Origin: Oscillospiraceae bacterium
Lineage (GTDB): Bacteria > Bacillota > Clostridia > Oscillospirales > CAG-272
Direction: 5' to 3'
Assembly (NCBI GenBank): GCA_015064785.1
Contig: SVRM01000033.1
Location: 1 to 38,373 of the forward strand
Length of the DNA stretch: 38,373 bases
Within the stretch, counting starts at the first letter, position 1; the number at the start of each line of letters is the position of its first letter. The translations under genes were made by a program, and so were the position numbers. Shown piece after piece: positions 8,793 to 15,667 of this stretch. Under the pieces are notes generated by a model that was given only the letters and a program-made list of their open reading frames with translations, was not told the DNA's origin and ran no database searches.

Positions 8793-9046
8793 TAGAAAAT
8801 CGGGGCGGACTCTGTTATCGTTGGCGCGCACACAGAGTACTGATGCATATGCATCATGAGATACCCCAATTGTAATGGAATGAACCACGGCAAGACCTAT
8901 ATCCCCTTCGGTATTCTTGCAAGTATTATTATACGGATTTTCACGCTTTTGTCCCTACCCGATTCGATCCAAATGGGTAGGAAAACCGAAAATTTTTTCA
9001 AAAAGGGTGGGAATTCGGGTAGGAAATCATACTGGTAGGTGGCATT
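8793..9046 (+). promoter_or_regulatory. Structured 5' leader with alternative pairings near the ribosome site
   Basis: No convincing gene lies in this stretch. The first part can fold as a three-way junction: GGGG 8802-8805 with CCCC 8864-8867, ACTCTGT 8809-8815 with ACAGAGT 8832-8838, and the perfect 16-bp palindrome TGATGCATATGCATCA at 8841-8856. Further on, a single CCTACCC (8954-8960) can pair with GGGTAGG at 8975-8981. Alternatively, extended to CCTACCCGA, it can pair with TCGGGTAGG at 9015-9023 (9 bp), or with the GGTAGG at 9034-9039 that is the ribosome site. It matches no riboswitch class I can recall. The GGGTAGG copies might instead be DNA operator repeats. Confidence 0.4.
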
Positions 9047-10408
9047 ATGAAAAAAACACTTGCATTTCTCCTCACTCTTACACTTCTTATGACGGTATTG
9101 TCGGGCTGTTCGCATCAACAGATGCCGAGTCCCGCAGATCCGGTCACACTGAATATATGGCATGTATACGGAAGTCAGACGATCTCTCCGCTGAACACCC
9201 TCATAGATGAATTCAACCGTTCTGTCGGCCGCGAACACGGTATTACGATCAACGTGGTGTCCGTCACCAGTTCGTCTGCCATCGATGAAGCACTTTCCGC
9301 ATCTGCAAACAATGAACCCGGAGCAGAAGCCATGCCGGATCTGTTTACCGCATATCCGAGAGTCGCAGAGATCGTCGGAAAAGAAAATCTTCTTCCGTGG
9401 GATGACTATTTTTCAGAAAATGAGCTGTCCGCTTTTCACGCGGAATTTCTCACCGAAGGTTATTTCGGTAATCAGCTGCTCATGCTTCCTGTGGCAAAGT
9501 CAGCGGAAGCCTTCTTTCTGAACCAAACCCTGTTCGACCGCTTCTGCGCTGATACAGGAATCACATCGGATGCTCTTGCTTCTTTTGATGGTGTATTTCA
9601 AACAGCACGTACCTACTATGACTGGTCGGACGGTCAGAGTTTTCTACAGATCAATGATTTCTATCACTACGCCTATTTAGGAATGAAAGCATACGGCGTC
9701 GAATTGGTCCGCGGTGGGACATTACAGCTGGATGAGGAAGCATTTCAATCGGTATGGAACCCGCTTGCCGAGGCAGCAATCTATGGCGGTATCTGCCTTG
9801 ACGAAGGCTACGCCGCCGCACGTTGGAAAACAGCGGAAGTCATTGCCAACACCGGGTCGACTGCCGATGTGCTGTATCAGCCGTCCGAAATCATCTATCC
9901 CGACAATACAACCGAAGCGATCGAAGCGGCGGCTTATCCGTATCCTACCTTTACAGACGAAGAATCCGGTGTGATCTATCGCGGCGGCGGACTGTTTGCC
10001 ATGAAAAGCAATGACGAGCGCCGCAATCAGGCTGCAGTGATCTTTGCCAAATGGCTGACTGAAAAAGAGCACAATCTTGCATTTGTCACAAATGCCGGTT
10101 ATCTTCCGGTGACGGACCAAGCCTTTGATGCGCTGTTTTCTGATCTGAATCAGATCGAAAAAGAAAACTACCGCAGTGTTTATGCGGCAGTTGAGACCAT
10201 GCTTGACAGCTATACGTTTTACGCGCTCCCTCTGTATGACGGTGCATCGGAAGCACAGCTTGATTTTGAAGCAAATGTGAAGGCTGTTCTGAAGTCTGCG
10301 CGCAACCAGTACGTCAAACGGATCGGTAATGGAGAAGATCCCGAAACCGTCATGGAAGTTCTTATCGCTGCTTCCCTTACGGAACTGCGCAGCCTGTCCG
10401 GAAAATAA
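9047..10408 (+). CDS. Extracellular solute-binding lipoprotein (ABC family 1 type), no permease nearby
   Basis: The protein has 453 residues. The signal peptide ends in lipobox LSGC with Cys21; GGTAGGTGG precedes the ATG. The fold is that of a family 1 sugar-type solute-binding protein: LNIWHVYGSQ near residue 35, PDLFTAYPR, a hinge region LPVAKSAEAFFLNQTLFD and the late VIFAKWLTEKEHNLAFVTNAGYLPV motif typical of these proteins. It would bind a small ligand, probably a sugar, outside the cell. No permease or ATPase gene lies on either side. Only 10 bases separate it from a membrane LuxR-type regulator, so it may feed a sensor rather than a transporter; that is inference. Confidence 0.92.
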   Translation: MKKTLAFLLTLTLLMTVLSGCSHQQMPSPADPVTLNIWHVYGSQTISPLNTLIDEFNRSVGREHGITINVVSVTSSSAIDEALSASANNEPGAEAMPDLFTAYPRVAEIVGKENLLPWDDYFSENELSAFHAEFLTEGYFGNQLLMLPVAKSAEAFFLNQTLFDRFCADTGITSDALASFDGVFQTARTYYDWSDGQSFLQINDFYHYAYLGMKAYGVELVRGGTLQLDEEAFQSVWNPLAEAAIYGGICLDEGYAAARWKTAEVIANTGSTADVLYQPSEIIYPDNTTEAIEAAAYPYPTFTDEESGVIYRGGGLFAMKSNDERRNQAAVIFAKWLTEKEHNLAFVTNAGYLPVTDQAFDALFSDLNQIEKENYRSVYAAVETMLDSYTFYALPLYDGASEAQLDFEANVKAVLKSARNQYVKRIGNGEDPETVMEVLIAASLTELRSLSGK

Positions 10409-10418
10409 GGAGTCTTTC

Positions 10419-12083
10419 ATGAAATTGTTTCTGAAATCCGATCTGCCGCATCAAATCCAGCACATCAAAAACGGCGGGATTTCTATCCGCCGTCGGTTTA
10501 TCTTTTACATTATTTCTGCTATTGTATTGGTTTTGTCGCTGATTCTGCTTCTTTTGAATCTGTTCGGCATCATGAATCCTGCGAGTGCACAGGTGATGGG
10601 TGTACTGGATACCCAGCTGCTTTCCTTTGCAGACAAGATCGAGCGTGATTATGACAAAGCAGCAGCGCACGCGATTTCCTTTTCCGATCAGCTGGAGACG
10701 GAAATCCAGAATTATCTCACGGAAAACAATCTTGACTTTGCCGATCTGAAAAATGATGCGGCCGCTCTTTCCGCGCTGCAAGGTGCGCTTTACGATATCA
10801 TTTACCTGAATATGCAGCTCGCACCTTCCAGCGGCACCTTTTATATTCTGAATACGACGGTAAACAGCCGATCCGAAGTGCCATTGTACAACGGGATTTA
10901 TCTGAGATACATCAATCTCTATTCGGAAAGCACGGTCAATCATGATATTGCACTGTACCGCGGTTCTTTTTCTACTGCCAAAGAGGGAAATATCACCTTC
11001 CACAGTGGATGGAGCAATGAAATGCGTACCGATTTTTTCGATGTCTGCGAATCCTCTTTCGCGGACGGTAAACACTACATTCTGAGTTCCACCGTACAGA
11101 TCCCCGGCACTTGGGAACGCGCACGGTATGTCTATGTACCAATTCGCGATCAAAGAGACGATATCATCGGTGTTTGTGGCTTTGAGATCAACGATATGTT
11201 TTTTCAGCTGTCGAAGAAAACCAATGACGACACGCTGGGACAGCTCATCGGTGCGCTTGTCGATGAGAAGCAGGGCGTGTTTTCCTGTCAGTTCAATTCC
11301 GGTCATTACAATGCCATCGATGCCGGAAAGATACAAATCACCGAAAAAAACGGGAATACAGTCTTTGATTTCAGCACCGAAGCATGTATTGGCAAGACAA
11401 AAAGCGTGCGTCTTGGTGAAGATATGTTCACCATTGCTCTTTTGCTTCCAGAGGCACAGTTCAACGCCATGGTTCAGAACGGACAGATAAAAACCGTGGG
11501 AATCATTTTCGCTGTTATGCTGATCATGTTTGCTTACTGCCTCTTCATGAGCCGGAAATATGTTGCACCGATTCTTCGTAAGATCGAACAGATCAAGGAC
11601 AGCGAAAACGACAGCGAACAGCTGAATATCCGCGAATTCGACGACCTGTTTGACTATATTGAAACGAAATCCTCAGTTATGGAGGAACAGCTGCAATCTC
11701 TGAAAGCGGCAAAACAGGCTGCTGAGGAGGAAGCTGCGCGAGCCAGGGAATCCTACCAGAAAGCATTGGAAGAATACGAACTTGCCAGAAATGAGATCCT
11801 TCATCTGTCTGAGGAAAGTAAAACAGAAATTGTGCTGGAGGATTACGAATACTTCCTTTGCAACCTGAAAACACTGACCCCAAGAGAAATGCGCATTTAT
11901 GAACTGTATGCTGAGGGCAAAACGACGGCAGAGATTTCCGCTATCATCGGAATCAAAGAAAATACAATGAAATATCACAATAAAAATATCTACTCCAAGC
12001 TCGGTGTTTCCTCGCGTAAACAATTCCTGCGTCTTGCTGCATTGAAACAGATTCAGGACAAGAAAGAAACACTGAATCCATAA
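10419..12083 (+). CDS. Membrane-bound sensor with cytoplasmic LuxR-type HTH
   Basis: The protein has 554 residues. The ATG at MKLFLKSDLP has AAGGAG 8 nt upstream. In order: transmembrane helix 1 (about 27-51), an extracytoplasmic domain of about 300 residues with Cache-like features (YVPIRDQRDDIIGVCGFEI), transmembrane helix 2 (about 357-380), a HAMP-like/coiled-coil linker rich in Glu/Ala (about 385-470), and a LuxR-type HTH at about 485-540 (LTPREMRIYELYAEGKTTAEI, then KYHNKNIYSKLGVSSRKQ). It lacks kinase and receiver motifs, so it looks like a one-component signal transducer that binds DNA from the membrane. It is cotranscribed with the solute-binding lipoprotein, a likely co-receptor. Possible targets include the adjacent leader and promoter. 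Confidence 0.88.
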   Translation: MKLFLKSDLPHQIQHIKNGGISIRRRFIFYIISAIVLVLSLILLLLNLFGIMNPASAQVMGVLDTQLLSFADKIERDYDKAAAHAISFSDQLETEIQNYLTENNLDFADLKNDAAALSALQGALYDIIYLNMQLAPSSGTFYILNTTVNSRSEVPLYNGIYLRYINLYSESTVNHDIALYRGSFSTAKEGNITFHSGWSNEMRTDFFDVCESSFADGKHYILSSTVQIPGTWERARYVYVPIRDQRDDIIGVCGFEINDMFFQLSKKTNDDTLGQLIGALVDEKQGVFSCQFNSGHYNAIDAGKIQITEKNGNTVFDFSTEACIGKTKSVRLGEDMFTIALLLPEAQFNAMVQNGQIKTVGIIFAVMLIMFAYCLFMSRKYVAPILRKIEQIKDSENDSEQLNIREFDDLFDYIETKSSVMEEQLQSLKAAKQAAEEEAARARESYQKALEEYELARNEILHLSEESKTEIVLEDYEYFLCNLKTLTPREMRIYELYAEGKTTAEISAIIGIKENTMKYHNKNIYSKLGVSSRKQFLRLAALKQIQDKKETLNP

Positions 12084-12095
12084 ATACCTGAAAAA

Positions 12096-12137
12096 GCCCT
12101 CTTGTTATCCTGCTGTAACGCAGGACACAGGAGGGTT
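12096..12137 (+). terminator. Terminator after the sensor gene
   Basis: GCCCTCTTGT pairs with ACAGGAGGG(T) across an inner perfect TCCTGC/GCAGGA stem with loop TGTAAC. The T-tract is modest (CAGTTTATT). It lies 12 bases after the stop codon. Confidence 0.7.
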
Positions 12138-12190
12138 CAGTTTATTGATACAGTGCTCAAATTTTTATTGCCGCCGCAATCTTCAAAAAG

Positions 12191-12223
12191 GCACTTGAGA
12201 AAAAGTGCGTTGTATGATATAAT
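12191..12223 (+). promoter_or_regulatory. Strong promoter with inverted repeat over the -35, pointing into the left rpiB repeat
   Basis: TTGAGA (12195-12200), a 17-bp spacer ending in an extended TGA, then TATAAT (12218-12223). GCACTT/AAGTGC (12191-12196/12203-12208) form an inverted repeat around the -35, as an operator would. No credible open reading frame follows. A transcript starting near 12230 would end at the hairpin 12365-12393, about 170 nt. Bases 12138-12190 show nothing else. Confidence 0.6.
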
Positions 12224-12364
12224 TATTGTGTGGTTCTGTGCCCTTTTCTTTTACAGGAAAGGAATCATAGCCCATATATATTTCCACGCAACTTTGGTGT
12301 AAAAATGGTGTAAATGATTTATTTCAATGTGCAGGAATCGGAACAACATTACAACATGAAAAAA

Positions 12365-12393
12365 GCATGATCGATCACAGAAATCGGTCATGC
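12365..12393. terminator. Bidirectional terminator, left copy
   Basis: GCATGATCGAT and ATCGGTCATGC pair around CACAGAA, flanked by A6 on the left and T6 on the right, so it can stop transcription from both sides. The single non-Watson-Crick pair is U/G in plus-strand RNA and A/C in minus-strand RNA. Confidence 0.85.
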
Positions 12394-12412
12394 TTTTTTA
12401 TTGATACGTAAA

Positions 12413-12683
12413 TCAGCCTTTGGAACGGTCAAATATTTCAGCATCAGCAAGCGGACCGGTAGAGATCTTTCTCGGTTTTTCCTGCCAGACATTGTCGTTC
12501 ATCCTGTATTCTTCCGCTTCTCTGATCAAATTCAGTGACCCGTCATGGAACATGCCGTCATATTCGGTATTCAGGAATGTTTCCAAAATATCGATTGCTT
12601 CCCATTCGCCGATGGTTCTGCCGCCAAGACAGAGAATATTGGCATCGTTGTGCCGGCGTGTCATTCTTGCCAGATAGGTACTG
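12413..12683 (-). pseudogene. 5'-truncated rpiB fragment
   Basis: This encodes the last 89 residues of the RpiB protein found intact at 31818-32363 (from STYLARMTRRHND to the shared end FDRSKG), with only two amino-acid changes (R for M, K for E). The first 92 residues, including the catalytic CGTGIG loop, are missing. A frame can be extended upstream to 12769 through unrelated DNA (12684-12769) via a GTG codon, but those residues show no RpiB similarity. The fragment lies right behind the PMT gene and is best read as a relic of the event that placed the 19-kb block here. It is not expected to be functional. Confidence 0.9.
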
Positions 12684-12775
12684 AATGTCCTTCCAACATC
12701 CGTATCGCGTGCGGGGCATTCGATAACGCTCCCCGGGAATGAGCCTGGAGAGCAGTTAGCAGCAGACACCGATCC

Positions 12776-14446
12776 TCAATATCCCAGCACCCACCCAGGC
12801 AGCCATGACAGTACCTGCATAACATACCCACGGTCGACAATCGCACCGGAAAGCACAGGATAAAACATTACAAACAACACTGCCGCGCAAATCAGAAGTC
12901 CCGGCAGGAGAATTTTGCACCGCTGATATCGGGTCGACAGATCGCCGATGATCGAGACTGCAGCCAGAATGATAAATGGTACACTTGCGAAAAAGTGGTA
13001 GATAAAGGTCGGACGTGTGATGAATGCCCACGGCAAATACTGCGCGGCAAAGCCAATCAGAATGAAGACATCCGCACGGGTCTTTCTGCGCTTGAGAAGC
13101 AGCAGGAGCATACACAGTATCCCGCACCACCAGACAACCGGATTGCCAAACGCCGCAATCGAGGAACAGAGTCCCTCCGCGGCAAGTGCTTTAGCCCCAT
13201 AGTACCAGATCGGACGGAGCATCAGCGGCCATGTATACCAAGGGGAGCTGAATGCATGAGCCGCATCCAGACCGCCATGATAGGTCAGCATATAGACCTG
13301 ATTGTCCCAGAAAATTTTCCATGCCGGTGTCGCAGGATCCGCCATGAAATACGGCAGATAGGACAAAAAATAAATGACAAGCGGTACAACACCGAAAAAC
13401 AGCACACACCAAAGACAGGTATGGTATGCCGATTCCCCCAGCCGATGACGCCTGACCGCACCGATAACAAACAAAACTGCCAGTCCAAGCGCGGCATATA
13501 CCACCGTCCATTTGACGGAAATGCCAAGTCCCATCAAAGCCCCGCAAAGTGCCAGCAGGCCGAGCGCCTGTCTGTACGGCAGCTCCTCCGGTGTGCTGCG
13601 ATAGTATCGGTACATCAGCAGATACACAAGCAAAACCAAGAGCACTGCCGGTGCGTCGATCAGTCCAATCCGCGTCTGCGTAAAATGCATGAAATCCAGC
13701 GACAATAATGCCGCCGCCGCAAGTGACAGATCTTCCCGTCCGAACAACCGCTTTGCCAGCAGATAGAGTATCGGAATCATCGCAATTCCGCACAGACAGC
13801 CGACAATGCGCCATCCGAGCGGATGCATACCGCACACAGCAATTCCAAGTGCAATCAGCAGTTTTCCAAGCGGCGGATGTGATATCTCATAAGGAGATAT
13901 TCCCTGCAGATGTTCATACGCGGTTCGCACATGGTAGATTTCATCAAAATAGGTTCCATTCCGATAGGTTGCCATTGTCGGAACAAGTTCCTGCTCGTCA
14001 AACAGCGCATCCCCCTCCGAGAGAACCGGAACAACGGTACGTTCCTCCGACAAAAATCCCGCCTCATAGACCTCTGCCTGCGCGTCACCGCCGATCGAAA
14101 CACAGATCAGATTTGTCGTACAGGCAAGCGGTATTTCCTCCCATGCATAGATGGCATCACAGACCTGTCGGGACACCTCAACCCAATTGTCGCCGCTCTC
14201 GTCGGGAATGTAAACGGTCACGCCGCAGGTGCCAAGTCCCTTGTAAAGGATGAGTGAATCCAAAGCCGTCGGCTCCGGGAATGCGGCATAGGAAAGACAG
14301 CCGCGTCCCTCACCCTCTCCCAAATCGGGCTGGGTCACAGGTGCAAGTGCATCACCCAGATTCCAGAACGAAAGAACCGTGTAAACAAGCACGATCAGGC
14401 AAAGCACCGCATGGGCACGGGAAAACCGATATGTGATTCGATGCAT
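12776..14446 (-). CDS. PMT-family protein O-mannosyltransferase (GT39-like)
   Basis: The protein has 556 residues. A near-perfect AAAGGAGGT before the ATG at MHRITYRFSR fixes the start; the longer frame overlaps the upstream gene. It is a multi-spanning membrane enzyme. After transmembrane helix 1 (about 10-30) comes an insertion of about 135 residues (to about 165), probably an extracytoplasmic beta-sandwich. Next is the catalytic acidic motif FDEIYH near residue 168, the HPPLGKLL loop motif, about ten further helices and the PMT-type end FITRPTFIYHFFASVP. PMT enzymes move mannose from a polyprenyl-phosphate carrier to Ser/Thr of secreted proteins. The adjacent polyprenyl-phosphate glycosyltransferase supplies the expected donor, and the two giant secreted proteins upstream are obvious candidate substrates. 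The sugar identity is inferred. Confidence 0.9.
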   Translation of the reverse strand: MHRITYRFSRAHAVLCLIVLVYTVLSFWNLGDALAPVTQPDLGEGEGRGCLSYAAFPEPTALDSLILYKGLGTCGVTVYIPDESGDNWVEVSRQVCDAIYAWEEIPLACTTNLICVSIGGDAQAEVYEAGFLSEERTVVPVLSEGDALFDEQELVPTMATYRNGTYFDEIYHVRTAYEHLQGISPYEISHPPLGKLLIALGIAVCGMHPLGWRIVGCLCGIAMIPILYLLAKRLFGREDLSLAAAALLSLDFMHFTQTRIGLIDAPAVLLVLLVYLLMYRYYRSTPEELPYRQALGLLALCGALMGLGISVKWTVVYAALGLAVLFVIGAVRRHRLGESAYHTCLWCVLFFGVVPLVIYFLSYLPYFMADPATPAWKIFWDNQVYMLTYHGGLDAAHAFSSPWYTWPLMLRPIWYYGAKALAAEGLCSSIAAFGNPVVWWCGILCMLLLLLKRRKTRADVFILIGFAAQYLPWAFITRPTFIYHFFASVPFIILAAVSIIGDLSTRYQRCKILLPGLLICAAVLFVMFYPVLSGAIVDRGYVMQVLSWLPGWVLGY

Positions 14447-14462
14447 GACCGCACCTCCTTTG

Positions 14463-15461
14463 TTATTTTTCCTTCCGTTCCTGCGCCTGCAAACCGGAAG
14501 CATCCCGAGAATCGCCGCGTATCCGTTTGGCAATGATATACCGCGGACGTCCCTTGACCTCCATGTAGATTCTGCCGATATATTCGCCGACAACGCCGAG
14601 GCTGATTAACTGAACACCCGACACAAAGCACAGCACGCACAACGTCGACGACCATCCCCATACGGTATTGCCGCTGAAATACTGAAAAAATGTCCATATA
14701 ATTCCGATAAAGCTGAGCAGAGATACCATACATCCTACAGCTGAAATGATGCGGAGCGGACGCACGGAAAAGCCTGTGACAGCATCCAGTGCGAGGGAAA
14801 ACATCCGTGCAGGCGAATACCGGCTTTTGCCGCCGAGCCGCTCCCCACGTTCATAGGTTACACAAGCACTCTCAAATCCGACCAGCGGAACGATACCGCG
14901 CAGATACAGATCGACCTCGTCAAACTCTGCCAACGCATCGGCAACACGGGAGGTAATCAGTCGAAAATCGGCATGGTCATAGACGGTTTCCGCACCAAGA
15001 AGATGCAGAAATCGGTAAAAGAGATGTGCCGTATGACGCTTTGCAAAGGAATCCGCACGACGGGAATTCCGTACTCCGTAAACAATGTCTGCTCCCTGTT
15101 CATACCGTTCGAGCATCTGTCCGATGACCGATACATCGTCCTGCCCGTCACAATCCGCCGTCACGATACAGTCACACCTGCCGCGCACTTCCATGACGCC
15201 GGCATAGAGTGCACGCTGATGTCCACAGTTGCGGCTGAGGCTGATCGCTTCATACAGGGCATCCTCCCGACATTTCTGCGCAAGCAGCTGCCAGGTGCCG
15301 TCTGTAGATCCGTCATTGACAAACAGGATTTTGCTGTCAGCGGAGATTGCTTCCCTTGCAATCAAGTCCCGCATCACCGCATCAAACAGCGGAATGGTCA
15401 GCGGCAGAACCGCTTCTTCATTGTAACATGGAATGACAAGAAACAAAACCGGACTTCCCAT
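14463..15461 (-). CDS. GT2 polyprenyl-phosphate glycosyltransferase (DPM1/GtrB-like)
   Basis: The protein has 332 residues. The ATG at MGSPVLFLVIP is chosen because the promoter at 15498-15526 places transcription start near 15490, which excludes the longer open frame. GT2 motifs appear in order: VIPCYNEEAVLP, VNDGSTDGTW and TADCDGQDD. Two C-terminal transmembrane helices (about 230-290) and a basic tail follow, as in GtrB-type enzymes that load a sugar onto undecaprenyl phosphate. It lies 16 bases upstream of the PMT gene, whose ribosome site abuts this stop. Making polyprenyl-phosphate-mannose for the PMT enzyme is the natural reading; glucose or another hexose is possible. Confidence 0.9.
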   Translation of the reverse strand: MGSPVLFLVIPCYNEEAVLPLTIPLFDAVMRDLIAREAISADSKILFVNDGSTDGTWQLLAQKCREDALYEAISLSRNCGHQRALYAGVMEVRGRCDCIVTADCDGQDDVSVIGQMLERYEQGADIVYGVRNSRRADSFAKRHTAHLFYRFLHLLGAETVYDHADFRLITSRVADALAEFDEVDLYLRGIVPLVGFESACVTYERGERLGGKSRYSPARMFSLALDAVTGFSVRPLRIISAVGCMVSLLSFIGIIWTFFQYFSGNTVWGWSSTLCVLCFVSGVQLISLGVVGEYIGRIYMEVKGRPRYIIAKRIRGDSRDASGLQAQERKEK

Positions 15462-15497
15462 TTTCAGCACACTCCCCACCACCTTTTTGTTAATGAT

Positions 15498-15526
15498 ATT
15501 ATACAATAAAAACAGGCATTTTTCAA
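15498..15526 (-). promoter_or_regulatory. Consensus SigA promoter of the glycosyltransferase-PMT operon
   Basis: On the minus strand TTGAAA (15526-15521), a 17-bp spacer and TATAAT (15503-15498). The predicted start is near 15490, giving a leader of about 30 nt before the glycosyltransferase ATG. The two sugar genes therefore have their own promoter behind the terminator of the giant-protein genes. Confidence 0.85.
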
Positions 15527-15592
15527 TAGCATTTTCGGATTTCCGCATGATATTTCCCGGTCGTTTATATCATCAGCGCGTCTGTCAAAAGG

Positions 15593-15625
15593 ATCGGGGC
15601 AGTCTCCAACGAAAACTGCCCCGAT
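15593..15625 (-). terminator. Terminator of the giant-protein operon
   Basis: A perfect 11-bp stem (ATCGGGGCAGT with ACTGCCCCGAT) with an 11-nt loop, followed on the minus strand by CCTTTTG. It lies about 42 bases after the stop of the SLH protein gene. Confidence 0.85.
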
Positions 15626-15667
15626 ATGGGTTGCTATTTGCTTATAATTTCCGGTACAGTCACCGGA

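Larger units (their letters stand above)
12295..12683. repeat. Left copy of 389-bp direct repeat (rpiB 3' end, terminator, 11-bp units)
   Basis: By eye this stretch aligns without gaps to 31700-32088 with about 13 mismatches (roughly 97% identity). It starts in two 11-bp ATGGTGTAAAA-type units, includes the terminator hairpin and ends abruptly within rpiB codon 92-93. Both copies have the same orientation and bracket the giant-protein block. Confidence 0.92.

Noticed and set aside
8691-8900. Minus-strand promoter for the zinc-ribbon cluster
   Set aside because: Several AT-rich -10-like stretches exist but none has a -35 at 16-18 bp, so no position could be supported.
8856-9038. 60-codon plus-strand frame in the leader before the solute-binding protein
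   Set aside because: No ribosome site, and it runs through the hairpin elements and GGGTAGG repeats. A regulatory leader explains the region better, though a leader peptide is not excluded.
12102-12302. 66-codon plus-strand frame after the sensor gene
   Set aside because: It crosses the terminator and the following promoter and ends inside the duplicated segment; no ribosome site.
12413-12769. 118-codon frame as an intact small gene
   Set aside because: Only the last 89 codons match RpiB; the upstream residues are read from unrelated DNA via a GTG without a ribosome site. Called a pseudogene fragment instead.
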